This document shows, one piece after another, positions 8,031 through 16,811 of a stretch of DNA of 64,000 nucleotides; position 1 is the stretch's first letter, and every line of letters starts with the position of its first letter. The notes beneath the pieces are model-generated. The model searched no databases, had not been told where the DNA came from, and saw only the letters and a program-made list of their open reading frames with translations. Source of the stretch: Allobosea sp. 67-29 (GTDB lineage Bacteria > Pseudomonadota > Alphaproteobacteria > Rhizobiales > Beijerinckiaceae); contig NZ_MKSQ01000026.1 in assembly GCF_001898115.1 (NCBI RefSeq), positions 625,184 to 689,183 on the forward strand. Reading direction: 5' to 3'. The translations under genes and the position numbers were made by a program.

Positions 8031-9297
8031 GCAATTCGGCGCCGGTATCATCGGACTGAGCTTCGCCGGGCTGGGCAGCGCGGCGCACGCGCAGAGCGGG
8101 CCATTCAACGTCTTCACCCACCGCGTCATGCAGACGGTCTCGACCGGTGCGCAGGGCGGCGACATCACCAGGGACTGGGCGCAGAAGAACGGCGTCACCG
8201 TCCAGTGGACGACCTTCGACACCGGACCGCTGCAGGAGCGCCTGTTCCGCGAGGCCAGCCTTGGCGAGACCTCCGTCGATGTCGGCTTCGTCGTCAACAC
8301 GCAGGTCGTGCCCCGCGCCGCGACGCTGTTCGAACCGCTCGACGACTACCTGAAGAAGGACCCGATCGAGGATCCCGCCGACATCTTTCCCGGCCTGATG
8401 CAGGGCATGAAGGTGGCCGGCAAGCAGCTCGCCGTCCCGTTCCGCCACGCTTCCTCCGGCTTGCACTACAACGAGGAAATCCTGGCCGGGAAGGGCTTCT
8501 CCAAGCCCCCCGCGACGATCGAGGAGATGATCGAGATCGCCAAGGCCTGCAGCTATCGCGGCGCCGATGGCACGCAGGTCGTGGGTCTCTGCACGCCGGG
8601 CGTGACCTATCCCAACGTGATCGACCTCGCCCGCGCCTGGGACGGCGACTTCATCACGCCCGACTTCAAATGCGTCGCCGACCAGCCGCCGATGCTGAAC
8701 GCCATCCGCACGCTGCGCGCGCTGTTCGAGGCGCATGCCTTCCCGCGCAATTTCGCGACGCTCTCGCCCGAGGACGTCAATGTCTGGATGCAGCAGGGCC
8801 GCGCCGCGATGAGCCTGCAGAGCATGGGCCGCAACCGCATCTACAACGATCCGCAGAAGTCGAAATTCCCCGGCAAGATCAAGACGATCGCCGTGCCCGC
8901 CTCGAAGACGCTGGCCGGCAAGTATGACGCCGCGCCCGCGAAGGTGGAGTTCTGGGGCATGGTCATTCCGAAGAATGCCAGGCGCAAGGACCTGTCCTGG
9001 AGCTTCATCAAGGCGATGACTTCCAAGGAAGCGACGCTGAAGGCCGCGCTCAACGGCAACGGCCCGGTCCGCGCCTCGACCTATGCCGATCAGAGCTTCG
9101 CCGGAAAGGTTCCTTATGCGGCCGAAGAGCTGAAGGTGCTGAAGGTCGCCCGCGTTCCGCTGCCGGCCTTCGACGAGGCCGCGCGCGCCGGCGACCTGTT
9201 CAAGGAAGAGGCTGAGGCCGCCGTGCTCGGCATGAAGACGCCGGAGGAGGCGATGGCCTCGCTGGTCAAGCGCGTCCAGCCGCTGCTGCCGGCCTGA
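8002..9297 (+). CDS. Carbohydrate ABC importer binding protein 1
   Basis: 431-residue periplasmic extracellular solute-binding protein, family 1 type. The N-terminus has a Tat-like signal (DRRQFGAG followed by a hydrophobic stretch and AHAQSG). GGAGG upstream of 8002 supports the start although it lies inside the GntR gene. It is clearly paralogous to the next gene: both share FRxASLxETSxDV-like, PRNFAT, WMQQGRAAM and YNDP motifs in the same order. It presumably feeds the leftward permease pair across the divergent promoter. Confidence 0.9.
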   Translation: MSQGATLDRRQFGAGIIGLSFAGLGSAAHAQSGPFNVFTHRVMQTVSTGAQGGDITRDWAQKNGVTVQWTTFDTGPLQERLFREASLGETSVDVGFVVNTQVVPRAATLFEPLDDYLKKDPIEDPADIFPGLMQGMKVAGKQLAVPFRHASSGLHYNEEILAGKGFSKPPATIEEMIEIAKACSYRGADGTQVVGLCTPGVTYPNVIDLARAWDGDFITPDFKCVADQPPMLNAIRTLRALFEAHAFPRNFATLSPEDVNVWMQQGRAAMSLQSMGRNRIYNDPQKSKFPGKIKTIAVPASKTLAGKYDAAPAKVEFWGMVIPKNARRKDLSWSFIKAMTSKEATLKAALNGNGPVRASTYADQSFAGKVPYAAEELKVLKVARVPLPAFDEAARAGDLFKEEAEAAVLGMKTPEEAMASLVKRVQPLLPA

Positions 9298-9352
9298 GCG
9301 ATCCACGAGAACCGGCGCGTTGGCGCCCGATACCAGTACCGGAGGACCATCG

Positions 9353-10642
9353 ATGACATCCCGCATCTCGCGCCGCCGGTTCGGCGCGCTCGCAGGCGCC
9401 GCGGCCACCTCCGCGCTGCTCCCGCAGGGCGCTTTCGCCCAGGCGAAAACGCTGACCGCGCTCGGCCACCGCGTTCACCAGAATGCCGCGACCACCGGCC
9501 CCGGCGGCGATGCGACCGAGGCCTTCCGCAAGGCGAACGACGCCTCTGTCAACTGGGTCACCTTCGGCGACGTCAACGCCGTGCATGAGCGGCTGCTGCG
9601 CGAGGCCTCGCTGTCGGAGACCTCGATCGACGTCGCCTATCTCGTCAACGGCCGTGCCGTGCCGCGCAATCTCCAGCTCTTCGAACCGCTCGACGCGCTG
9701 ATGAAGCAGGCGCCGATCGAGGCCTTCGACGATTTCGCACCGGGCCTGCTGGCCCCACTCAGAGTCGGCGATGCCCTCCACGGCATCCCGGTGCGCCATG
9801 CCACCAATGCCCTGATCTACAACGAGGCCCTGCTGGAAGAGCGCGGCGTCACCAAGCTGCCGGCGACCTTCGAGGAGCTGACCGAGCTTGCCCGCAAGCT
9901 CACCTTCAAGCGCGAGGACGGCACGCAGGTCTACGGCCTCGCCTTCACCGCCGTCTTCGCCTCGAACTTCCTGACGCTCGCCCGCTGCCTCGGCGGCGAC
10001 TACATGACGACCGACGGCAAGATCGTCGCGGCCGAGCCGCCGATGGTGAAGACGCTGACCCTGCTCGCCGACTTCTACAAGGCCGGCGTGCTGCCGCGGA
10101 ATTTCGCCACGGTGAACAACGAGGAGATCACCACCTGGATGCAGCAGGGCCGGGCGGCGATGACGATCAACCCCTTCGCCCGGCTGGTGACCTACAACGA
10201 CCCGTCCAAGGGGAAATACGGCGGCAAGTTCAAGTCGCTGCTGCCGCCGATGGCGGCCGACCTGGTAGGCAAGGTCGCCTTCGCGCCGACGACCGAGTTC
10301 TGGGCGCTGGTGATCCCGAAAAGCGCCGGGCAGAAGCCTCTGAGCTGGGAATTCATCCGCACCCTCTCCTCCAAGGCCGGCACGACCGCCATGGCGCTGA
10401 ACGGCAACGGCCCCGCGCGCATCTCGACCTATGCCGACGCCAAGCTGAAGGCGGCGATGCCCTATGCCGCCGACGAGGCCGCGGCGCTCAAGGCCTCGCG
10501 CATCCATCTGCCCGCCTTCGACGAGCAGGCCCGCGCCCACGACATCTTCGTCGAGGAGACCCAGGCGGCCGTGCTCGGCCGCAAGCCGGCGCAGCAGGCG
10601 ATGGACGACGCGACGGCGCGCGTGAAGCCGCTGCTCGGCTGA
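9353..10642 (+). CDS. Carbohydrate ABC importer binding protein 2 (tandem paralogue)
   Basis: 429-residue periplasmic binding protein with a twin-arginine signal (SRRRFGALAGAAATSALLPQ, cleavage near AFAQA). The start at 9353 has GGAGG just upstream; a start 33 bases earlier is less likely. It matches binding protein 1 throughout, including PRNFATVNNEE, TTWMQQGRAAM, TYNDPSKGK and NGNGPARISTYAD, so the pair arose by tandem duplication. Two receptors with one permease pair suggests two related ligands or two affinities. The stop overlaps the next start (TGATG). Confidence 0.9.
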   Translation: MTSRISRRRFGALAGAAATSALLPQGAFAQAKTLTALGHRVHQNAATTGPGGDATEAFRKANDASVNWVTFGDVNAVHERLLREASLSETSIDVAYLVNGRAVPRNLQLFEPLDALMKQAPIEAFDDFAPGLLAPLRVGDALHGIPVRHATNALIYNEALLEERGVTKLPATFEELTELARKLTFKREDGTQVYGLAFTAVFASNFLTLARCLGGDYMTTDGKIVAAEPPMVKTLTLLADFYKAGVLPRNFATVNNEEITTWMQQGRAAMTINPFARLVTYNDPSKGKYGGKFKSLLPPMAADLVGKVAFAPTTEFWALVIPKSAGQKPLSWEFIRTLSSKAGTTAMALNGNGPARISTYADAKLKAAMPYAADEAAALKASRIHLPAFDEQARAHDIFVEETQAAVLGRKPAQQAMDDATARVKPLLG

Positions 10643-11394
10643 TGGCGGGTCCGCTTTCGGGGCGCGTCGCGCTGGTCACCGGAGCGGCGCGTGGCATCGG
10701 CCTGGCGATCGCGACGCGCCTCGCCGAGGCCGGCGCGCATGCGATCATCCATGACCGGGATGCCGGCGCCGCCGACGCGACGACAGCCGATCTGCAAGCG
10801 CAAGGCCTCGCGGCCTCGGCCCTGATCGCCGATCTCGCCGAGGATGCTGCCCCCGCTGTCATGGCGGCCGAGCTGAAGGCGAAGGGCCGCGAGCCCGATA
10901 TCCTCGTGCTCTGCGCGTCCGTCGAGATACTGGAAAGCTGGGACGCGGTCTCGGAAGCGGCCATGGCCGCCCAGACCGCGATCAACCTCCACGCGACCAT
11001 GCGGCTGCTGCAGGCCTTCCTGCCGGGGATGTTGGCACGCGGCTTCGGCCGGGTGATCGCGATCGGCAGCGTGCAGGAAGCACGCCCCAATCCCAGCCAT
11101 TTCTACTACGCCGCGACCAAGGCGGCGCAGACCAGCATGATCCTGAATCTCGCCCGCACGACACAGGCGCCGGACGTCACCTTCAACATCGTCAAGCCGG
11201 GCGCGATCCTGACCGACCGCAACCGCTCCGTCCTCGCCCAGCCCGGACGCGGGCAGCAGGTGCTCGCCCGCATCCCGCTGGGCCGGCTCGGGCGGCCGGA
11301 GGACTGCGCCGGGGTGGCGCTGCTGCTGTGCTCGCCCGAGGGCAGCTATCTCAACGGCGCCGAGATCGCGGTGGACGGCGGCATGCGGCTGTGA
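10642..11394 (+). CDS. Short-chain dehydrogenase/reductase
   Basis: 250-residue NAD(P)-dependent oxidoreductase. The nucleotide-binding TGAARGIG is at residues 14-20, catalytic Ser143 in IAIGSVQ, and Tyr156/Lys160 in YYAATK. The structural NNAG motif is replaced by LCAS at about 90-93, which is unusual for a classical member. The C-terminus GAEIAVDGG is standard. It is coupled to binding protein 2 and likely oxidises or reduces the imported sugar or sugar acid before the divergent dehydratase acts. Confidence 0.88.
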   Translation: MAGPLSGRVALVTGAARGIGLAIATRLAEAGAHAIIHDRDAGAADATTADLQAQGLAASALIADLAEDAAPAVMAAELKAKGREPDILVLCASVEILESWDAVSEAAMAAQTAINLHATMRLLQAFLPGMLARGFGRVIAIGSVQEARPNPSHFYYAATKAAQTSMILNLARTTQAPDVTFNIVKPGAILTDRNRSVLAQPGRGQQVLARIPLGRLGRPEDCAGVALLLCSPEGSYLNGAEIAVDGGMRL

Positions 11395-11415
11395 GGGCGA
11401 TGGCCATATCGCCTC
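11393..11415. terminator. Hairpin between convergent operons
   Basis: GAGGGCGAT (11393-11401) can pair with ATCGCCTC (11408-11415) with one bulged G and a six-base loop. It begins within the stop codon of the rightward dehydrogenase and lies between two convergent transcripts. There is no T-tract, so termination is only probable. Confidence 0.4.
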
Positions 11416-11454
11416 AAGGTGCGTCCCATCCCGCGTTCCGCATTCGCGCCGTCT

Positions 11455-12225
11455 TCAGCGCGCCAGCCATCCGCCATCGACGGGTAGCACGACGCCGTGG
11501 ATATAGGCCGCCGCGGCGGAGGCGAGAAATACCGCCGCTCCACCCAGCTCGCGCGGCTCTCCCCAGTGCCCAGCCGGGATGCGCGCGAGGATCGCCTCGT
11601 TGCGGACCGGGTCGGCACGCAGGGCTTCGGTGTTGTTGGTGACGAAATAGCCCGGCGCGATGGCGTTGACGTTGATGCCATGCTGAGCCCATTCGCAGGC
11701 GAGCAGGCGCGTGAGACCGGCCAGCCCGCTCTTCGAGGCCGTGTATGACGGGATGCGGATGCCGCCCTGGAAGGAGAGCAGCGAGGCGATGTTGATCACC
11801 TTGCCGCCCTTGCCGTCGGCCAGCATGCGCCTCGCGACGCCTTGTGTCAGGAAGAAGGTCGATTTCAGGTTCACGTCCATCACCTCGTCCCAATCGGCCT
11901 CGGTGAAGTCGATGGCATCGGCTCGGCGGATGATGCCGGCATTGTTGACGAGGATGTCGAGCCGCGAGCCGTCTACCTTTGCCGCTGCCTCGGCCTCTTC
12001 CACGATGCGCCCGATCGGCTCCAGCGTCGCCAGGTCGGCCGTGATCTCATGGAAAGGCCTGCCGGTCGCGGCGACGAGTGCCTTCGTCTCGGCCATGCCG
12101 GAGCGCCCGACCGCGACGATGCCAGCGCCGGCCTCGGCGAGCGCGACCGCGATCGCCTGACCGAGGCCCGTATTGGCCCCGGTGACGATCGCGGTCCGGC
12201 CGCACAAGTCGAAGCCCTTCAGCAT
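11455..12225 (-). CDS. kduD: 2-dehydro-3-deoxy-D-gluconate 5-dehydrogenase
   Basis: 256-residue short-chain dehydrogenase that reduces 3-deoxy-D-glycero-2,5-hexodiulosonate to 2-keto-3-deoxygluconate (KDG) with NAD(P)H. It carries TGANTGLG (15-22), NNAG (94-97), Ser148, Tyr161 and Lys165. The region RIPSYTASKSGLAG, then INVNAIAPGYFVTNNTEALRAD and RIPAGHWGEP is closely like KduD of enterobacteria. Its ATG overlaps the kduI stop (ATGA), and kduI makes its substrate, so the assignment is firm. Last gene of the leftward uronate operon. Confidence 0.93.
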   Translation of the reverse strand: MLKGFDLCGRTAIVTGANTGLGQAIAVALAEAGAGIVAVGRSGMAETKALVAATGRPFHEITADLATLEPIGRIVEEAEAAAKVDGSRLDILVNNAGIIRRADAIDFTEADWDEVMDVNLKSTFFLTQGVARRMLADGKGGKVINIASLLSFQGGIRIPSYTASKSGLAGLTRLLACEWAQHGINVNAIAPGYFVTNNTEALRADPVRNEAILARIPAGHWGEPRELGGAAVFLASAAAAYIHGVVLPVDGGWLAR

Positions 12226-13061
12226 CAGCGCAGATCCCCGGTCGCGACCATGTCCATGTCGGTATAGTCGACATTGTCGCCGCCCATGCCCCAGATGAAG
12301 GAATAGGCCCGCGTACCGACGCCCGAATGGATCGACCAGCCGGGCGAGAGGATCGCCTGCTCGTTGGCGACGACGAGATGGCGGGTCTCCTGCGGCTCGC
12401 CCATCAGGTGGAAGACGCGGGCGTCTGCGGGAACGTCGAAATAGAGATAGATCTCGCAGCGCCGGTCATGGGTGTGGGCCGGCATCGTGTTCCAGATGCT
12501 GCCCTCCTCCAGGGTGGTGACGCCCATCACCAGCTGGCAAGTCTCGCAGACGCCGGGGATGATGTACTGGCGGATGACGCGCTTGTTCGCCGTCGCCTGC
12601 TCGCCCAGGGCGATCGTCTTGGCGTCGGCCTCGCGGATCACCTTGTTCGGATGCACGGCATGGGCCGGGGTCGAGAGCAGGTAGAACTTTGCCGGGCTCG
12701 CGGCATCGTCGCTGCTGAAGACGACCTCGCCGGCTTCCTTGCCGACATAGAGAGCGTCGCGCTTGGCGAGCGCGTGGTCCTTGCCGCCGACCGAGACCTT
12801 GCCCGGGCCGCCGACGTTGACGATGCCGAGCTCGCGCCGCCTGAGGAAGGCATCGGTGCCGATCGCCTTCGGCGTCGGCAAGACGATGGCCCTGTCTGTC
12901 GGCATGGCGCCGCCGACGATGACGCGGTCGAGATGGCTGTAGGTCAGCTTCACCTCGCCGGCCGCAAACAGCGTCTCGATCAGGAAGTGGCGCCTGAGTT
13001 CCGCCGTATCGAAGTCCTTGACGGCCTCGGGATGGGAAACCTGGCGAATATCGATGGTCAT
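12225..13061 (-). CDS. kduI: 4-deoxy-L-threo-5-hexosulose-uronate ketol-isomerase
   Basis: 278-residue zinc-dependent cupin isomerase converting 5-keto-4-deoxyuronate, derived from unsaturated uronates of pectin or glycosaminoglycans, into 3-deoxy-D-glycero-2,5-hexodiulosonate. Length equals that of the E. coli protein and the metal ligands fall at the same positions: His196, His198, Glu203 and His245. Signature stretches RRELGIVNVGG, RDALYVGK, WNTMPAHTHDRR and ISPGWSIHSGVGT-like (here LSPGWSIHSGVGT) are all present. Located between the TRAP transporter and kduD in one operon. Confidence 0.96.
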   Translation of the reverse strand: MTIDIRQVSHPEAVKDFDTAELRRHFLIETLFAAGEVKLTYSHLDRVIVGGAMPTDRAIVLPTPKAIGTDAFLRRRELGIVNVGGPGKVSVGGKDHALAKRDALYVGKEAGEVVFSSDDAASPAKFYLLSTPAHAVHPNKVIREADAKTIALGEQATANKRVIRQYIIPGVCETCQLVMGVTTLEEGSIWNTMPAHTHDRRCEIYLYFDVPADARVFHLMGEPQETRHLVVANEQAILSPGWSIHSGVGTRAYSFIWGMGGDNVDYTDMDMVATGDLR

Positions 13062-13071
13062 GATCGGTCCT

Positions 13072-14352
13072 TCAGTGGAACAGCCGCGGCAGCCAGAGCG
13101 ACAGGCCGGGCAGATAGGTGACGAGCAGGAGCACGGCGACGCTGGCGCCGTAGAACGGCCAGATCGTGCGCATGGACTCGCCGATGGAGATGCGGCCGAT
13201 GGCGCAGGCGACGAACTGCACCGACCCCACCGGCGGCGTGTTGAGGCCGATGCCGGCGTTGAGGATCAGGATAACGCCGAAATGCACCGGGTCGACGCCG
13301 AAGGCCTTCACCACCGGCAGGAAGATCGGCGTGCAGATGATGATCATCGGCGCCATGTCCATGAAGGTGCCGAGCACCAGCAGGATCAGGTTGATCATCA
13401 GCAGGATGACGATGGGATTGTCGGAGACCGCCTTCATCGCGGCGATCGTCGCCTGCGGCACCTGCAGGAAGGCCATCAGCCAGCCGAAGGCGCCGGCCGC
13501 CCCGATGACGAGCAGCACCATCGCCGTGGTGCGCACGGCACCCAGCGTCGCCTCGACGAAACCGCTCCAGCTCAGCTGGCGGTAGACGAAGACGGTCACG
13601 AGCAGTGCATAGACGACCGCGACGCAGGACGATTCCGTCGCGGTGAAGATACCGGAACGCACGCCGCCGAAGATGATGCCGATCAGCAGGATGCCGGGCA
13701 GCGCCAGCACCGCGTAGCGCCCGACCGTGGCAAAGCCGGGAAAAGGCTCGCGCGGATAGCCGCGCCGCACCGCGACGGCCCAGGCCGCGACCATCAGGGC
13801 GGCGCAGAGCATCAGGCCCGGTACGATGCCGGCGGTGAACAGGTCGGCGATGGAGAGATTGCCGCCGGCGGCAAGCGAATAGATGATCATGTTGTGCGAG
13901 GGCGGGATCATCAGGGCGATGATCGCCGCATTGGCCGTGACGTTGACGGCATAGTCGGCATCGTAGCCGCGCTTCTTCATCTGCGGGATCATCAGCCCGC
14001 CGACCGCCGAGGCATCCGCCACCGCCGAGCCGGAGATGCCGCCGAACAGCGTCGAGGTCACGACGTTGACCTGGCCCAGCCCGCCGCGCAGATGGCCGAC
14101 GAGGCTCGCCGCCATCTGGATCAGACGCTCGGCGATGCCGCCGCGGATCATCAGGTCGCCGGCATAGATGAAGAACGGGATCGCCATCATGGCGAAGGCG
14201 TTCATGCCCGAATTCATCTGCTGGAAGACGACGACCGGCGGCAGGCCCATGGAGGCGACCGTCGCCAGAGAGGCGAGGCCCAGGCAGAAGGCCACGGGGA
14301 CGCCGATCAGCAGCAGCACCGAGAAGACGCCGAAAAGGATCCAGAGCTCCAT
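13072..14352 (-). CDS. TRAP transporter large permease (DctM)
   Basis: 426-residue inner-membrane protein with about twelve hydrophobic segments. The family landmarks are FGGISGSAVADASAVG and the C-terminal GLNTPPVG. It forms the Na+-coupled translocation channel with the small DctQ subunit and takes substrate from DctP. It lies 10 bases upstream of kduI and three bases downstream of dctQ, so it belongs to the same operon; the likely cargo is therefore a uronate or unsaturated uronate. Confidence 0.94.
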   Translation of the reverse strand: MELWILFGVFSVLLLIGVPVAFCLGLASLATVASMGLPPVVVFQQMNSGMNAFAMMAIPFFIYAGDLMIRGGIAERLIQMAASLVGHLRGGLGQVNVVTSTLFGGISGSAVADASAVGGLMIPQMKKRGYDADYAVNVTANAAIIALMIPPSHNMIIYSLAAGGNLSIADLFTAGIVPGLMLCAALMVAAWAVAVRRGYPREPFPGFATVGRYAVLALPGILLIGIIFGGVRSGIFTATESSCVAVVYALLVTVFVYRQLSWSGFVEATLGAVRTTAMVLLVIGAAGAFGWLMAFLQVPQATIAAMKAVSDNPIVILLMINLILLVLGTFMDMAPMIIICTPIFLPVVKAFGVDPVHFGVILILNAGIGLNTPPVGSVQFVACAIGRISIGESMRTIWPFYGASVAVLLLVTYLPGLSLWLPRLFH

Positions 14353-14355
14353 CTC

Positions 14356-14889
14356 TCAGGCCTCCTGGCTTTCGCCGAAATGGACGAAGCCGAGCGGCGC
14401 CTGCTGCTCGCCGGTGACGAAGAGCAGCAGCTTCTCCAGCGCAAACAGGGCGATCAACGCGCCGCCCACCGCGATCGGCACGTAGTCCCAGCCGCGCGAG
14501 ATGCCGATGATCGGCATCCGGTCGCTCCAGGTGCCGGCGGCAAGCTGCCAGCCATAGCCCAGCATCGCCAGGCCGAAGGCGCAGACCAGCCCCTCGCCCA
14601 GCACGATCAGCACGGCGCGAAGCGGCGGCGGCGAGAGCACCAGCCCGACCTCGAAGCCGAGATGATCGCTTTCGCGCACGCCGACGGCGGCGCCGAGCAG
14701 GATGAACCAGGACATCAGGAACAGCGACCCGGCCTCGACCCAGATCGGCGTGTCGTTGAGCACGTAGCGGCCGAACACGCCCCAGGCGACCATCGCGGTC
14801 ATCAGGACGAGGCCGGCACCGGCGGCGATCAGTGCGAACAGGCTGAGCTTGGCGTCGAGGCGGGTCAGGAAGGCGGTGAAGGCGCGCAT
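14356..14889 (-). CDS. TRAP transporter small permease (DctQ)
   Basis: 177-residue inner-membrane protein with four hydrophobic helices, the standard layout of DctQ. The second-helix motif PIWVEAGSLFLMSWFILLGAAVG, containing the conserved E and W, is visible. It pairs with the DctM protein encoded immediately downstream and receives DctP from upstream. Neighbours fix its role even though DctQ sequences are poorly conserved. Confidence 0.93.
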   Translation of the reverse strand: MRAFTAFLTRLDAKLSLFALIAAGAGLVLMTAMVAWGVFGRYVLNDTPIWVEAGSLFLMSWFILLGAAVGVRESDHLGFEVGLVLSPPPLRAVLIVLGEGLVCAFGLAMLGYGWQLAAGTWSDRMPIIGISRGWDYVPIAVGGALIALFALEKLLLFVTGEQQAPLGFVHFGESQEA

Positions 14890-14957
14890 GAAATATGCCC
14901 AGGCTGGCGAGGGGCCGGAAGCGGGGCCGCCGTCAGGGGCGGCCCGCCGAGCGAGGC

Positions 14958-15944
14958 TCAGTTCACCGCCTGGATCGCGGCGACCATCTCCTTCAGCTTC
15001 GGATCGGTGACGAACTTGTCGTAGACCGGCTTCATCGCGTCGATGAAGGGCTTCTTGTCGACGGTGTTGATCTGGGCGCCGCCGGCCTTGACCTTGGCCT
15101 CGGACGCCTTCTCGCGGGCATCCCAGAGCTTGCGCATCGTCAGCACCGATTCCTTGGCCGCGGCCTTGATCAGCGCCTGGTCGGCGGCGTTGAACTTGTC
15201 GAAGCTCTTCTTCGACATCACCAGCGCCTCCGGCGACAGCGAGTGCTCCGTCACCGAATAGAACTTCGCCACCTCGAAATGGCGGGTGGATTCGTAGGAC
15301 GGCCAGTTGTTCTCGGCCCCGTCGATGACGCCGGTCTGGAGCGCCGAATAGACCTCGCCGAACGGCATCGGCGTGGCGTTGGCGCCGAGCGCCGAGACCA
15401 GCGCGACGAACATGTCGGATTGCTGGACGCGGATCTTCATGCCCTTCATGTCGGCAGGGCTGCTGATCGGGCGCTTGGAATTGTAGAAGGAGCGCGATCC
15501 GGAATCGTAGAAGGCGAGGCCGATCAGCTCGTGCTTCTCGAACTCCTTCAGCAGATTGTCGCCGATGGCTCCGTCCATCACCTTCCGCATGTGGTCGACC
15601 GAGCGGAAGATGAAGGGCAGCGACGGGATGTTCGTCGCCGGGATCAGGTTGTTGAACGGCGCCATGTTGATGCGGTTGATGTCGATGACGCCGAAGCGGG
15701 TCTGGTCGATCGTGTCCTTCTCCTGGCCGAGCTGTGCGGAGTGGAAGACGTTGATCTTGATGCGGCCCTGGCTGCGCTCCTCGAGCAGCTTGCCGAGATG
15801 GCGGACAGCCTCGACCGTCGGATAGTCGGTCGGATGGATGTCGGCGGCCCGCAGCGTCACGCTCTGGGCGCGGGCCGAGGACGAGGCGGTGGCCGAGACC
15901 GCCAGCGCGGCCGCGCCGGCAAGCAGGGTACGACGTGCAATCAT
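14958..15944 (-). CDS. TRAP transporter binding protein (DctP)
   Basis: 328-residue periplasmic binding protein with an N-terminal signal (MIARRTLLAGAAALAVSATA, cleavage near ARAQS). The conserved TRAP arginine region is GMKIRVQQSDMFVALVSALG followed by NATPMPFGEVYSALQTGVIDGAEN. The start at 15944 has GGGAGG-like purines upstream; longer in-frame starts reach into the hydratase gene and are rejected. The first part of dctPQM in the kdu operon. In this family the ligand is usually a carboxylate, bound through that Arg, as expected for a uronic acid. Confidence 0.94.
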   Translation of the reverse strand: MIARRTLLAGAAALAVSATASSSARAQSVTLRAADIHPTDYPTVEAVRHLGKLLEERSQGRIKINVFHSAQLGQEKDTIDQTRFGVIDINRINMAPFNNLIPATNIPSLPFIFRSVDHMRKVMDGAIGDNLLKEFEKHELIGLAFYDSGSRSFYNSKRPISSPADMKGMKIRVQQSDMFVALVSALGANATPMPFGEVYSALQTGVIDGAENNWPSYESTRHFEVAKFYSVTEHSLSPEALVMSKKSFDKFNAADQALIKAAAKESVLTMRKLWDAREKASEAKVKAGGAQINTVDKKPFIDAMKPVYDKFVTDPKLKEMVAAIQAVN

Positions 15945-16011
15945 GATCTTTCCTCCCTGAAGAGACCCGTTTTCGGGCCGGATTTTTTGTTTGTCGCGGC
16001 GCAAGCCCCCG

Positions 16012-16803
16012 CTAGCGCGCCGGTTCTCTCGCGACCAACCGGACGGACAGCGGCGGAGCCCCGGCGCAGACGGCCTCCGCGCCTTGGCCGATGGCGATCG
16101 GATGGACGCCGGTCGTCGCGCCGGCGGAGACGACCTCGCCTTTCGCGAGGCCGCGGCCGCGGCCGGCGAGATGGTTGACGAGGAACAGCAGGGCGTCGAG
16201 CGGGCCGCCGTTCGGGCCGTGGCTGCGCCCGCGCCCCGCGACCTCGCCATCGATCAGCATGGCCGTCTCGATATCCGACAGCCCCTGCGCAATGGCGAGC
16301 GGTGCGCCGAGCGCGATCGCCGTGTTGTTGCCGAAGTCGGAAACGATGGCAGGCGGGCCGATCTCGTTGATGCTCGGCAGGGGCGAGCCGGCGATCTCCA
16401 TCGCCACGCGCACCTCGCCGACGAAGGGGACGAGCTCATCCCGGGTCCAGGGCCGCGTGCGCGGCGGCAGATCGGCGCCCATCACGATGCCGATCTCGGT
16501 CTCGACCGCGATGAAGCCGCCGTCGATGACGGCGACCTCGCCGACCGTGCCGGGAGTCACGGGCACGACGCCGCCCGCGAAGGCCGGCCCCGCCATCCGC
16601 GCCGCACCGAAGCGCTGGCGCAGGTCGGGATGGATCGCGGCCACCTTCCAGCCGCGCACCGGTTCGGGCCAGAGCGCGATCGCGGCCTCCTGAACCGCAT
16701 AGGCTTGCGCCAGGTCGGTGGGCAAATCGCCGGGAAATGCCGAAAGAGGCCGTGCGCTGCGGCGCGCTTCGTGAAAGGATCGGGCGATCGTCGCAGCGGT
16801 CAT
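16012..16803 (-). CDS. 2-keto-4-pentenoate hydratase-like enzyme (MhpD/FAH superfamily)
   Basis: About 263 residues, cytosolic. The metal-binding pattern is visible as FIAVETEIGIVMG (Glu-x-Glu) and RVAMEIAGSPL, with the C-terminal GGPLDALLFLVNHLAGRG and VVSAGATTGVHPI typical of 2-hydroxypentadienoate hydratases and oxaloacetate/4-oxalocrotonate decarboxylases. Start candidates are ATG 16801-16803, ATG 16816-16818 and GTG 16825-16827; the first is chosen because the others run into the inverted repeat of the promoter. First gene of the leftward TRAP-kdu operon. In that setting it may act on a 2-keto-3-deoxy acid rather than an aromatic ring-cleavage product, which would be a non-standard use of the fold. 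Confidence 0.82.
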   Translation of the reverse strand: MTAATIARSFHEARRSARPLSAFPGDLPTDLAQAYAVQEAAIALWPEPVRGWKVAAIHPDLRQRFGAARMAGPAFAGGVVPVTPGTVGEVAVIDGGFIAVETEIGIVMGADLPPRTRPWTRDELVPFVGEVRVAMEIAGSPLPSINEIGPPAIVSDFGNNTAIALGAPLAIAQGLSDIETAMLIDGEVAGRGRSHGPNGGPLDALLFLVNHLAGRGRGLAKGEVVSAGATTGVHPIAIGQGAEAVCAGAPPLSVRLVAREPAR

Positions 16804-16811
16804 ACTTTTGG

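Noticed and set aside
13018..15024. Long rightward frame opposite dctMQ and kduI
   Set aside because: The translation is a His/Gln/Asp/Arg-rich string without any family motif, while the opposite strand encodes clear TRAP permeases.
15961..16000. Hairpin with T-run between the hydratase and dctP genes
   Set aside because: The T-run lies on the plus strand while transcription is leftward, so it cannot act as an intrinsic terminator in the operon.
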